DNA of 64,000 nucleotides from Kappaphycus alvarezii (Eukaryota; Rhodophyta; Florideophyceae; Gigartinales; Solieriaceae). The translations under genes were made by a program, and so were the position numbers. A model generated the notes under the pieces. It ran no database searches. It was not told the DNA's origin and saw only the letters and a program-made list of their open reading frames with translations. The first letter of the stretch is position 1, and each line of letters starts with the position of its first letter. The stretch spans positions 372,001 to 436,000 of the forward strand of contig NADL03000065.1 in assembly GCA_002205965.3 (NCBI GenBank), given 5' to 3'. Shown here in pieces: positions 1 to 10,340 of the stretch.

Positions 1-84
1 ACCCATAACCTGTGGTGAAGACCCATAGTTCTCTCCTTGCGGTCGAGGCGTCGCCGTCGAGAGGTTGGTTTAATATTGGCTGTG

Positions 85-640
85 GCTATTACAGTACTGT
101 AATGGGTGAAGAGAGGCAAGACACGTAGAACCCCGCCGGCGGCGGCAGAACTGTACAGTTCGGCAGATTAGCGGTTATTGTCGAATAAAATTGTGCCAAA
201 CCATCAAAATTTCTTCGACAAAACTGTTACAGTACTCGTGAGTGTTGACCTGCACCAATTCTAGGTATGCACAACCCGCGACAAATTACAATACTGTACT
301 GTTTTGGACGATGTGGTTGAATATTGTGCAACACTGTACATACAGTACAAGAAGTTTAATGCGTTCAGTATCTACAATACTGTACGACGGCATGGTACTA
401 CATCCCGCCGTAATTATTACAATTATCATTTGGCCTCTTGCAAGTGTTCACAGTATCTTGTAAAGGTACAGTAGAATACAGTACTGTACAGTACACTGTG
501 CAATAGAGTTGAATCAGCTGACGCAGCATCAACCCGAAAAATGTGGGTTTACATTATACTGCAAGAATCTCTACAAAACTACAATAAACCGTACTGTACT
601 TTTCTGTATACCTGTATCTTGTACTCCCCTTTTTATTGAA
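85..640. repeat. Cluster of TACAGTACTGTA-like palindromes
   Basis: Many overlapping copies of the self-complementary words ACAGTACTGT, CTGTACAG and GTACTGTAC lie here. Examples are a perfect 14-bp palindrome at 89-102, a run of three overlapping copies at 478-494, and further copies near 150, 229, 288, 334-348, 376 and 590. The stretch has no convincing ORF and lies upstream of the SKI2 gene. It could be a promoter element cluster or a genome-wide oligonucleotide bias, because isolated copies also occur near 12950, 16020, 32160, 47230, 57710, 58670 and 58790. The function is unknown. Confidence 0.6.
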
Positions 641-1285
641 TAAATAAAAGAATTGTACTAAATAAAAAGGATTAACTATTTTGTCATTCTTGAAAAGTGA
701 ATTCTTAGTTACTACCGTCGGATACTGCCACGCAGATATCAATCGGCCGGGTTTAAGAGATCCGTATGTTCAAGCTCCACGTCTGCCGACGATTTCAACA
801 ACACCTACATCCGATCGATAGACTAGTCTTTGCACTCTGACATCCCTCATCCATTTGGACGTATAAAGCTCAACAACACCCGCCGTTTTCAATCGGCAAC
901 CGCATTTAGTCAGTCACTCGCATGTTGTTCCCATTCACGATCAAACTATCCTTCCTATCTTCAATTCTAATGGACGGAGAAGAGAAGATGCGCGAGCAAA
1001 GCGCATGATGTTGCAGAGGGCAGCTTCTTTGATGGCAAGGGACAAACAAGTGATCGGCCAAGATTCGACCACCGAACAGAACCCGGATACTTCCAACGTC
1101 GACGGTCACGCTTCTCACTGACAACACTGCCAAAACAAACGTCATTCTCCACAGTCTGATCAGGACGTTGAAGTCCAGGTATCTGCATCACAGGTCGATG
1201 TGCGATCTCGTCTGCACAGGCAGTTCGAAGGAAGCTTATACTGTCACCAGCGGCTCAAGTCATCAAGGGAACATGAGCGCATACA
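641..1285 (+). other. Possible 5' leader or N-terminal coding of SKI2
   Basis: No ORF here is recognised. On the + strand about 940-1120 reads openly as a basic, Arg/Ala-rich peptide (RREDARAKRMM and onward), and about 1124-1290 reads openly in another frame as a Gln/Ser/Arg-rich peptide. Both could be a frameshifted, poorly conserved N-terminal extension of the downstream helicase, but they could also be chance. The stretch 641-900 shows nothing. Confidence 0.25.
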
Positions 1286-3567
1286 GTGACCCCATATGCC
1301 TCCAGGACGCTTGAAACAAAGACGGATAAGCAGTTACTCGAAAAACCTGATCACAAAGGGGTAGAGGGACAGCCCCACAGAGGGGAACGCCAGGAAATGC
1401 AAAGGGGGCTGAAGAGAGGGTGGCCAATGGGAGAAGAGGAAGAGGAAACCAAGGTGGGCAAAATAGAGATCAGATGAGACATGGAAGAAATTCGTATGCG
1501 AAACAACCAGCAGAAATCCACCTGAGATGATGTCGTGGGAGGTAGTTGAGCGCGATCCAGAATTGGATGGAGGGACGCCCCAAATCGTCCAGATTGCAAC
1601 CTTTGGAACCTTTGGAGTGGCGGAGGGGCAATTAAAGAAAAGGAAGATAACACCCGCGCCTCGACCAGTTGATTGCGTTAAACAAAGAAATGGATCTAAC
1701 AGAGAAGCGTTTTGAGAATGGAGGTGCTGGAGCAAGAGTTGGAATGAGTCGCTTGCAGGGTAAGGAGAAGAACGAATGGGCCTTTTTGGATGAGAGTGAC
1801 GTTTCGACTTTTGAGGACCAGATTCAAGAGCCTGCTATGACCTTCCAGTTTGAGCTTGATGACTTTCAGAAGAGAGCCATTTTGCAGGTAGAGAAGCAGA
1901 ACAGTGTCTTTGTCGCAGCCACACGAGCGCTGGGAAGACTGTAATGCGGAATATGCAATTGCCCTTGCGGCAATGAATGGGCATAAGGCGTTTTACACTT
2001 CGCCTATCAAGACATTGAGTAACCAGAAGCTGAGAGATTTTCGAGAAAAGTTTAGCGATGTTGGGTTGGTAACCGGGATGTGAGCATTGACGACGATGCG
2101 CAGTGTGTCATCATGACAACCGAGATCTTGCGATCTATGCTCTATCGGGGCTGATGTGATTCGAAACGTTAGTTGTGTCATCTTTGACGAGGTGCAGTTT
2201 TTGAATGATGAGGAGCGGGGTGTTGTATGGGAAGAAAGTATAATAATGCTACCACCACACGTCCTTATCATTATGCTGAGTGCGACTGTTCCCAATGCCC
2301 TAGAATTTGCATCGTGGGTTGGGAAGACAAAGAATAGAAAAGTCGCCGTCGTGTCACACTAAAGAGACCAGTTCCGCTTAAGCACTCAATCTTGTACCGC
2401 CAAAGAGGTACCCAGGACGAAATTCAAGAGACTGTTTTACTGGAACAGGGAGGTCCATTCTTGTCTGAAAATTATCGCAAAGCACTGATGGCAATTACAG
2501 GATCCAAGAAATCCGAACTCGAGAAATCGGAAACCAAGAAAACGAACCAGCAGAGCTCTGCAGAACAGGAGGAATGATGCGAGCAGTCCTGAGGAGAAAA
2601 CAAACGACATCTTTTGCACTAAAACCTATGACCAAGGGAGTAAACCGAAACAAAGGTTCATCGTCGAAGAGCGATGCTGCTGCTGCATTTAAAGTGAGCA
2701 TTCGGGCCCTAATACTAAGCGATCGCCATGGGCACCCCTAGTCACGTTTCTTTACGAAAAAAATTGTACCCCCTCAGTCATATTTTGCTTCTCCAAGAAG
2801 AAATGCGAGAAAGCTGTTGATTCCTTAGAGAATAAGGATTTTCTTCCCGATACCGGTCAAAAGGCATATGTACACAAGTTTTTCGAGGATTCTATTGAAC
2901 GGCTTCGAGAGGAGGACAGAGGCCTTCCGCAAATTCTTCGTGTAAGGAACCATCTTAAGCGTGGAATTGCTGCATCATGCAGGGTTGCTTCCGCTAGCCA
3001 AGGAAATCACAGAGATTTTGTTCTCAAGAGGATATGTGAAGGTTTTATTTGCAACAGAGACATTTGCTATGGGTGTCAACATGCCAGCTCGAACAGTTGT
3101 ATTTGCAGGACTGCGAAAACATGACGGCCGTCGATTTCGGAATCTCGAGGCAGGTGAGTATACGCAAATGTCAGGACGCGCCGGACGCAGAGGCCATGAC
3201 AAGGTGGGCAATGTTTATTTTTCTTTCCTCCAGATGAACGTGTTCCGGATGAGGGAAGCATGGCTCGAATCATGACTGGGAGGCCCATCTCTCTTCGCTC
3301 TGCATTTCGTTTGACATACAACATGATTTTGAATGTACTCAGGGTTGATGAGCTTCGGGTGGAAGAAGTGATGAAAAAGTCTTTTTCTGAAGCTTGGGGG
3401 AGCACAATGGAAAAAGGGATCACCGCTGTTCTTGATAAGGCCGGTGAGACTCTCTCTAGACTAAAAATCGATGATTTGAGCTCAAATCCCCATCCTCCTC
3501 AATATCAGAAGAGGGAAGTCATGCAAATGAGCCTATTATCGCGAAGAATGTTTACCAATGTACGCGA

Positions 3568-3599
3568 GTAAGTTTCGAGTTTAATTGACGCATCATCAG
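3568..3599 (+). other. Candidate 32-nt GT-AG intron in SKI2
   Basis: The helicase frame meets a stop at 3569-3571 inside a GTAAGT donor-like word, and a CATCATCAG acceptor-like end follows at 3591-3599. The coding sense then resumes with REINPIFRDTVRPGRAII-like text (about 3610-3660). Removing the segment restores the frame only if one G has also been lost from GAGGTAAGT, which would match the run contractions elsewhere in this gene. It could equally be another frameshifted coding stretch. Confidence 0.25.
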
Positions 3600-5106
3600 A
3601 ACTTACATCGTGAGATCAACCCAATCTTTCGGGACACCGTGAGACCAGGGAGAGCTATAATCGCCGAAGTGAACCAGGGTCTTTGTCACTTTGCGTTGTA
3701 TACTCAATTGTTCCCCCAGTAGAAAATCAAAAGGAAGACCGAAAGTGCATCCGAATCGCAGCTAGTGGTACGGCATGAGACTGTTGTGGGTGCGGCTATT
3801 TCTGGAGTGAGGCCTAGTGCTATGAGAAGGCATATTTCATCCGTTTTACTCTTCCAGAGACTCAACTCAAGTACACGGATAACCATATCAATCCTCGAGT
3901 GGTGTCAAGTGATGGCCTTGTGGTGGTACTTGAGATGGTGGCAGCTTCGAAAGTCGTATATGTTTGCGATGAATGCCAGAGTTGTCCCCGCGTCGTAGAC
4001 GCACAAGCCAATGCCTCTAGAATGGCATTTCAGTAAGAGTTCGTCCCAGCCAAGAGAACGTTGCCTCTCAATGCTGCCTTTCTTCAAAATGTCGTTGCCA
4101 AATGGAGGCGCAACAATGCGAAAGGTAGGGAGCGTCCAACATGGAGCGATTTATCGAAGAAATAGCAGTCATGCAGCCGACGGGTTCAATAGGGAGATAT
4201 GGATGGGAGCAACATTGACCTGATCGAAAGCCAAAACGAAGTTTGTTGCCAACTATCAGAGGCATACACCAGGAGGGTGAACATTTGCCTAGACAACTCA
4301 TCACGGATACAAAGCTAGCGAATTGCATCATAGATGCAGGAGGGAAAGATTTACTGTCTGATGCCGCGCGGCTGATTCTTGCAAAGAACGTGAAAGACAA
4401 AATGTTCAGTTTGAAGAAAATTCATGAAGCTGGAAGCACGCCTCTTCTTTTGCCGGAGTATCATCAACGGGTAGAGGTACTGCAGGCACTTGGATTACAT
4501 TGGGAGTGATGGGTTGAGTCCAATTGAAGGGACGATGTGCATGCGAGGTGGCAACAGTTGATGCAGTTGTTTTGACGGAAGTTATAGTAGAGAATGTCTC
4601 GAAAATTTGGAGCCAGCAGAGGTAGCATCCTTGCTATCCAGTTTAGTTTGTCGAAAGAAGAATGTGAGCAGTATTCACGACGGAGATGAGGATTGGTACA
4701 GTCAGGCGTACCGAGATGCGAAAAGGGAAATGAGGGATGTTGTGGAGAAATTCGGACTAAGTCAAGAGGCGGCGGGTGTTGAATTGGAATTCGAGATCGG
4801 AGATGGGCAGGATTATGAGGGGTCTATCTGTCGTTGGGAGTTGGCTCACGCCATATACGAGTGGGCGCGAGGAGGTGCCTTTTTCACTATTACGGACTTG
4901 ACAGTGCAGCAGGAGGGCGATATTGTGGTCTGTGTTAAGCGATTGATTGAGCTCCTGAGAGATGCGCAGGCGGTTGCAAAGATTATCGGGAATATGGAAT
5001 TGCTGGATGTTTTGGAAAAGGCTGTAGAGTGTGTGAGGAGGATGTGATATTCAATGGATCGCTGTACTACGACAGACCAGCAACAAGAGAAGTTTTGTCG
5101 GAATCT

Positions 5107-5178
5107 GATGGTGGGCATTATGAAGACCTTGATGATGGGCATTATGAAGACCCTAATGATGGGCGTTCTGAAGTCTGA
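5107..5178 (+). repeat. Three 24-bp repeats at the SKI2 C-terminus
   Basis: Three consecutive 24-bp units at 5107-5130, 5131-5154 and 5155-5178; the first two are almost identical and the third is diverged. In the frame that continues the SKI2 C-terminus they encode the 8-residue units DGGHYEDL, DDGHYEDP and NDGRSEV plus stop, so the repeat ends exactly at the stop codon. Confidence 0.8.
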
Positions 5179-5209
5179 GCACCCGTGATTCCAGCGATTC
5201 AGTGTGGTA

Positions 5210-5451
5210 ATGTGGGTCGCGAGCAGCGGACACATCGGTGACATTAATTCTGAGTTATGGTTGCAAGACATGGTCTAATTTAATCTAGTCTGTCCCATGC
5301 CATTATTTGTTTCAATTGTAGCATGTAAAGATGTGGGTCGCGAGCAGCGGACACATCGGTGACATTAATTCTGAGTTATGGTTGCAAGACATGGTCTAAT
5401 TTAATCTAGTCTGTCCCATGCCATTATTTGTTTCAATTGTAGCATGTAAAG
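5210..5451. repeat. Exact 2 x 121-bp tandem duplication
   Basis: Positions 5210-5330 and 5331-5451 are the same 121 bp, with no difference that I could find. The unit starts ATGTGGGTCGCGAGC and ends GCATGTAAAG. It lies 31 bp after the SKI2 stop and so probably in the 3' UTR or terminator region. Identity over the whole unit means either a very recent event or an assembly artefact. Confidence 0.9.
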
Positions 5452-5836
5452 CCAAGTAGAATGTAAACGTAACGGAGGAATTCAGGGCGGTGGCAGTACA
5501 GTGCTTGGTGATACATCAATTTCGTGCCAAGTTTGTCGGCTGCAATCATTTACAGGACTCAAGGTCGGGGCGACGAGGCTCATTAACCGTTTGGCCAGCA
5601 ATTGAGGGCAGTATGCTGAGGCGACAGCGGTGGCGTGTTTCAATTTAATTTTTTTTTGCTGTGAATGGCGTGGCAAACCGTCGTGCCCTTCCCGCCGGTG
5701 ATGTATATAGGAACGTTTCAAAACAATAGTACGATGTGCCGCAAAAAGCGAATGAAAGTTAGAATCATCTTTTTAAAACATAGCGCAATTTACGAAATGA
5801 AAATCGGTTGACTGGTTCTGTTGACCAGTTCTGAAG
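5452..5836. other. Intergenic, nothing recognised
   Basis: Spacer between the convergent SKI2 gene and the transposase. No ORF here is convincing. If the transposase belongs to a TIR element, its 3' terminal repeat should lie here, but I could not pick one out by eye. Confidence 0.5.
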
Positions 5837-7835
5837 TTACGCGAAAGGATTCAATCCGAGGCCTCCATCTTCAAAATATTCTTCCCTCAAACGTGCATTA
5901 TCCTTGTAATATCGATCGAGAACATTGACTTTCAGGTATTTTTCGCCCGTTTCATGCTGTTGAGGCATAGCTTTCAGTCAAAGCAGTAGTACATAGGTCA
6001 AAACGGGGTTTAGTACGTCTACAGCGCACTTACCCTAATCGTATCCACAGCCACAGGGCCCTTCCTTTAAAAAAGTTTTTGAAGTTGTAGGGGTAGACAA
6101 TTCTTGTGCTGTTATGGATCCTGGGTCGTCGAATGGAATCCAAAGACATGATACTTAGATATCTTGCATCTGCGAGGAATTTTAAAGTACTGCTCCATTA
6201 CAGTTTTCCAATTTTTCCACCTTACAAATCTTGACGGTACACAGGTAGTGCTAGTTGAACTTTGTTCAATTACGTTCGCCGTTTCCTTTGGACAACGTAC
6301 GTCCGCTTCGGAAAGCCTCCGTTTAACGTGTCCAAACGCCCCATCACACATATTTTTGTTATTTTCGGCAACTAGGAAATGAATGTAAATCTCGTCTTCA
6401 AACCCAACCCAACACGCGCCAACACAAATACCATAAGAGAAACCTGTTCTTATTCTGACCCGATCAGTTTTCTGCGTTTCTGACCCGCACAGTTGTCGGC
6501 GTGCAGTACCAATCTCCTAGAGCCGACACCATTCTTTTTAGTATGCTTAATGGTTTCATGCAACATAGAAATCACGGTGTTTACCGTCTTTTCATTCGGC
6601 CAATGGCCTTCAGGAAGGCCAAAAACGAAGTTTAGTTACAAGTTACTAGATGAAACTACAAATAAATCGAACTTCAACCCAGTAATAAAGTGTAGATGAC
6701 CAGGTAGCTTTTCCAGTTTAGGGATTAAATCCTTTTCGGCGAAATTAAATACTATATGGCTGCACGAAATTATTGTCTGTAATTTTGTTTGGCAGGCTTT
6801 GTAGTATCCAAACTCTTCACTTGTCTTAACCAAAAGCCCTTACAAGAGGCCATTGTATTGCTCAAAACGAGGATCACTTGGTAATATTTCTTCCATTGAG
6901 TTCAGCATAGAGTCACAAAAATCGCAAAAGTCCGAGCCCTTTAAAGCAATCCTAAGCAATTCCATCTCTTCCTCCCAGTACTTCATGAGCAAATTAAAGT
7001 GAACAGGAGTCTGAGAAATTGTAGTCGGATTTTGAATATCAATCAACGCTCGCATTATAGCATCCCACTCCTCCACGTAGGAGGAAAATATGGACCTCTT
7101 CGTCATAATAGATAGCAAAAGTCGTAAACGAGACTCGTCACGGGAGTCCCTCCCTCTTGGGCTTTCCATTCCGTAGTCCATTGCCAACTGCATTAGAAAG
7201 GCTTGAAGCGACTACTTTCTGTAAGCCTCTTTTGACATTCCTGCTAGTTGCCCTCCCCGTTCTATACGGAGTCGGCGAAACACTCATCGATAACTCCTTC
7301 GAATGCCTTGTAACCACCTGCGTTGAGAGTTTTGTGATGGAAGCAAATGCTTTAGGCATACCTTTCGACCGTAAATGCGTACACTTTGTTGTGTTTTCCG
7401 TTCCTCGTTGTGCTGATTCGTTGTATCGCGTGCGTTTGCGCCTCTTGTCCATATTATCTTGAAATAGAAAGTTTGGTTCTCCCGGGGCCTCGAAAGGGCG
7501 AACAAAATTGAACGAATGTAGTCTAGTCTTTCTGTTGTATTCAGTTGACTAAATCCAAAAGCGTATCTAACTGCGTTGGGTATATCACACTTGTCCTGTT
7601 CGCACATTCGTTGCTTGAATAGAATCCTTAACTCCTGCGAGATTCTTTGGCTTGTTCTTTGTCCAACAATTTCATCCTCTGTCTCATTTTGAATCATTGA
7701 AATTAAGCAAGTAGCATCTAGTTCTGCGTCATGGTCTATTGCATCTGAATCAGAGCTTATGTCCTCATTACAGGTGTGGCCAGACTGGTGGTCCTGAAGA
7801 GATTCGGATACATACTCTTCAGGATTGAGGGCCAT
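5837..7835 (-). pseudogene. DUF7869-like DDE transposase, frameshifted
   Basis: A long - strand gene starts at an ATG (7835-7833) and ends TTCGCGTAA at 5839-5837. In order it shows: an acidic N-terminus; a basic central part (about 7450-7140); an LMKYWEEEMELLRIA stretch then KGSDFCDFC with a CxxC pair (about 6990-6910); LVLHADNCAGQ with a probable catalytic Asp (about 6509-6480); an LLWYLCWRV-type helix (about 6440); AENNKNMCDGAFGHVKRRL (about 6370-6310); RWKNWKTVMEQYFK (about 6230-6190); KISKYHVFGF (about 6160); and a C-terminal KYLKVNVLDRYY block (about 5930). This order matches, from memory, large transposase-like proteins carrying the DUF7869 domain in oomycetes and fungi. At least five frame changes break it. 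A 25-nt insertion bounded by 10-bp direct repeats (6453-6462 and 6478-6487) sits just after HADNCAGQ. No terminal repeats were identified. The family name is an inference. Confidence 0.7.
5957..6034 (-). other. Candidate 78-nt GT-AG intron in the transposase gene
   Basis: On the - strand the coding text VAVDTIR is followed at 6034 by GTAAGTGCGC, and after CTCAACAG at 5957 the coding text HETGEKYLKV resumes in phase 0 and runs 39 residues to the stop. The intron interior has stops in the coding frame. Both splice sites match consensus, which makes this the clearest intron candidate in the window. Confidence 0.55.
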
Positions 7836-8088
7836 TGCAAAGGGACTGGAAGGGAAAGAAGAGAAGGTGGGGAGGGATGTAGTGCACTATAAATCGTTCT
7901 GAGGTATACATTGAAAATTTCATTTTGGATTTTAACGGATTTAATCTCATGATCTTTCTGAGCTCAATCTCCGTTTTTACTGTCTTTTGCCAGGCGAAAG
8001 GAAACTTGGCATGCAAACATTCAATGCAAATTTCTCGTTTCTCATTTTTCTATTCAATCTGAATTTCTTGCTGACGAATCCGGATTGA

Positions 8089-8505
8089 ATGGCAGATCAC
8101 AGCTATGTAAGTAACTCTAGAAGTATGAAACGCGCATATCGTACTACTGTTTTGGGAGCGGTCCCATATAATGGATCGCACCTTGTGCGCAGAGCGAGAT
8201 GGGGAGATAAGAGGGAGCATCCGCAGTGCATTTTACTCTTGCGGGAACATCCGTTGGTATTGCGGAGCTATGAAGCCTTTAACCCTCAGGAGAACGCTAT
8301 GGTACCCCGGACAAGTTATGAACGCGTCGCCCGGATGTTGAAATCTGAAGTCCATCATCCCACTACGGAATGTAAAGATGTCGCTAAACTCCGCTCTTCG
8401 GTATCGCTGATAGAATTCATACCTCAGGTTCCATCTTTGGCAATCCCAGAGGATAAAAATTCAAAAACGGAAGATGTTATCCTCTCGTACACCTTTGTAC
8501 ACTAA
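8089..8505 (+). CDS. Hypothetical protein, 138 aa
   Basis: An uninterrupted ATG-to-stop frame begins 253 bp from, and divergent to, the transposase start. The product is basic and Arg-rich in its first half (RRARWGDKREH near residue 35) with no signal peptide, membrane segment or motif that I recognise. Its position just before a retroviral-type protease on the same strand suggests it could be the tail of a gag-like or linker part of that element, but nothing in the sequence proves this. It could also be a chance ORF. Confidence 0.3.
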   Translation: MADHSYVSNSRSMKRAYRTTVLGAVPYNGSHLVRRARWGDKREHPQCILLLREHPLVLRSYEAFNPQENAMVPRTSYERVARMLKSEVHHPTTECKDVAKLRSSVSLIEFIPQVPSLAIPEDKNSKTEDVILSYTFVH

Positions 8506-8685
8506 TCTGGGGCTTTACGGTCCTGCTCCCGTACTCACTGTAATGGTAGTATTTTGGATACCGACCAGATCCCAAAATCCAGGTGATGGGATCTCAAAAA
8601 CTGTAAGTGTGACGAAGAGGTACATTCGGTGTGTTCTTAGCCGTTTAGTTAGACCTTGCGCTGTCCCCCGTGGAGTCTGAATGCA

Positions 8686-9130
8686 TTAAACTTCTTTCTT
8701 ACAGGTTCCACTGGTTCATATCACCTTTCCAAGCTCCACCTTCCATGGAAGAGGGTTAGGAGCTTGAAACATCCAGACAGAGTCATGTTAATGGCAAGAC
8801 CAAATTACAAGTTCTATGCTGATATCGGCTTTAGATCAGGACTCATGCATCTGGCGCTTGCGGTTTTGGACACTGGAGTAGGCCTTATCTTTGTGTAAAG
8901 TTCGGAACTACCACCACAAGCGATGAATCTTCTATCTTAATGCCAGCCCCGGACATCTGAGATGCCAATAGCAATCCATTGAGATCACTGGGGACCATTA
9001 AGTTACCCATTCGGTTGAGGAGATATCTTCCACCGGTTAAGTTCATCTTCCGCGAGTAGCTCGCTGCAGCAGTAACATTAGGAACAGGTTTCTACGACCG
9101 TTTTGTGGAAGCTATTCGTCCCCGGGAGAA
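8686..9130 (+). pseudogene. Retropepsin (aspartic protease) fragment
   Basis: The catalytic triad is read as D-T-G in VLDTGVGLIFV at about 8865-8897. A stop follows directly, and the remaining core continues across frames through SELPPQAMN, SLGTIKLPIRL and FYDRFVEAIRPREKLVELE (about 9085-9150). In the family this protease cuts the Gag-Pol polyprotein. Two in-frame stops after about 8960 show it is not functional as written. Confidence 0.65.
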
Positions 9131-9299
9131 GCTAGTTGAGCTTGAAAGAGAAATAACTGTTGCAGTTGTTCGAAGGCCTTTAAATAGGGCACTATGTAAA
9201 AAGCCACTACCCATGGAATTGGAACCACCCTTAAAGGTGTAGCGCAACGCACAGAACCAGCCCTGGAAGGGAACCAAAGGAAAATGCCTACAGCAATAA

Positions 9300-10130
9300 G
9301 AGGGGGATGAGCTGATGGTTGTGCAACTACCGGGCGTCTGTTGGACCCGCTTTCCTTTTGAACTACGTGAAGGGCAGTAGCTCAGCGCCTGACAGGCGCA
9401 GTTGTAAGGGACTTGGCAAGTCAGAGAAGGAAAGACTCGTAAAGTAAGAATAGGACACAAGAGTGTCTAGAACAATGTCACACGACGGTGTAATGGAAAC
9501 AACAGGGGAGTTCAAAGGACTAGGATAGATGGCGACGCCACGTAAGGAAACGGTAGTCCGGAGGACTAAAAGGGCGAAGGGAACAAGAAGAATGGACAGA
9601 GAGGGCGACCAAGGCCGAGCGAAGGTGTCGCGCGTAGCGCTACGACGGGCGAGCGAGGCTGTGAAGGAGATTTCTATCCTCCCGCAGGGGACGACGAGAG
9701 GTGTCGCGGATTTCGGCTACAATCCGCCGATGGGGACAAACGCTCGTGCACGCGCACCGAACAACAGATGTATGAGGAATATAAGGGGGAAGCTCCACGG
9801 GTGATCGGACCGCAGGCTACAAAGGAGTACCAAACGGGATAGAGGTAGCTATAGCCGCAGAGTCGTGGATTCCGCGCAAAAGTAGGCGGGGACACGAAAG
9901 TGGTAACTACTTCCAGAGCCAAGCCTTTGGTGGCTGTTTACTTGGGGCGGCACTAAGGCCGGCGACAAATAAATACTAGGTTAGTAGTAAGCCTGACAGG
10001 CTGTTAGACAGTTAGACACTTGTCCGTTAGTTAGGAGGTTAGCAACCCAATAAATATCAGGGCCCGAACTGGGCCATGACAAGCCCCTACTGGATCACTG
10101 TCAGGCGTCCTCACAGGACTCTAAAGTTAG
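9300..10130. other. GC-richer segment replacing the RT/RNase H region
   Basis: This stretch is clearly richer in G and C than its neighbours and has no recognisable coding sense. Its right part (about 9960-10090), with repeated TTAGTTAGG/GTTAGACAGTTAGAC text, looks like LTR or solo-LTR DNA, but no second copy or target duplication was found in the window. It may be a nested insertion into the gypsy remnant. Confidence 0.35.
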
Positions 10131-10340
10131 AAAAGTAAATAGCTAAATAAAATACTAATCAAAATTTGGTTATTAAAATGGATTATCGATCCCTATCGTA
10201 GAACTAAAAGGTCATTGCACTACAAAAGGACGGAAGTCCTCCCGGGTTAATATTCCACTGCAAATCCAATTATTCGTAACTTTGAAAACAGAAAGCCTCT
10301 TACTAATAGTTTTTCAATAAGGACGGGCCGATCACAGAGT

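Larger units (their letters stand above)
1286..5178 (+). pseudogene. SKI2: SKI2-like DExH RNA helicase (Ski complex), frameshifted
   Basis: SKI2 homologue, the cytoplasmic helicase that feeds RNA to the exosome with SKI3 and SKI8. Reading across frames gives, in order: the FELDDFQKRAI block before motif I (about 1850-1880); Walker A HTSAGKT (1920-1940); the [11 protein letters not shown] block (about 2000); the motif II region as DEVQ (2186-2197, normally DEVH); [10 protein letters not shown] (about 2280); CFSKK (about 2790); [25 protein letters not shown] (about 3050-3100); motif [12 protein letters not shown] (about 3165-3194); RLTYNMILNLLRV-like text (about 3310); the C-terminal helical domain ending in AHAIYEWARGG (about 4850); and a RRDVIFNGSLYY-type end (about 5050). 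The reading then adds an acidic tail and stops at 5176-5178. It is co-linear with the whole family, but about ten or more one- or two-base frame changes break it. Most look like losses from short runs (for example CCC to CC before the Walker A His, and GGGG to GGG before the DVSI block). The N-terminus is uncertain: the first convincing Met is at 1527. It may be an intact gene seen through sequence errors. Confidence 0.9.

Noticed and set aside
1334..1735. 133-codon - strand frame, Ser/Phe/Leu/Pro-rich
   Set aside because: It is antisense to the coding sense of the SKI2 N-terminal region and has the composition typical of an antisense frame.
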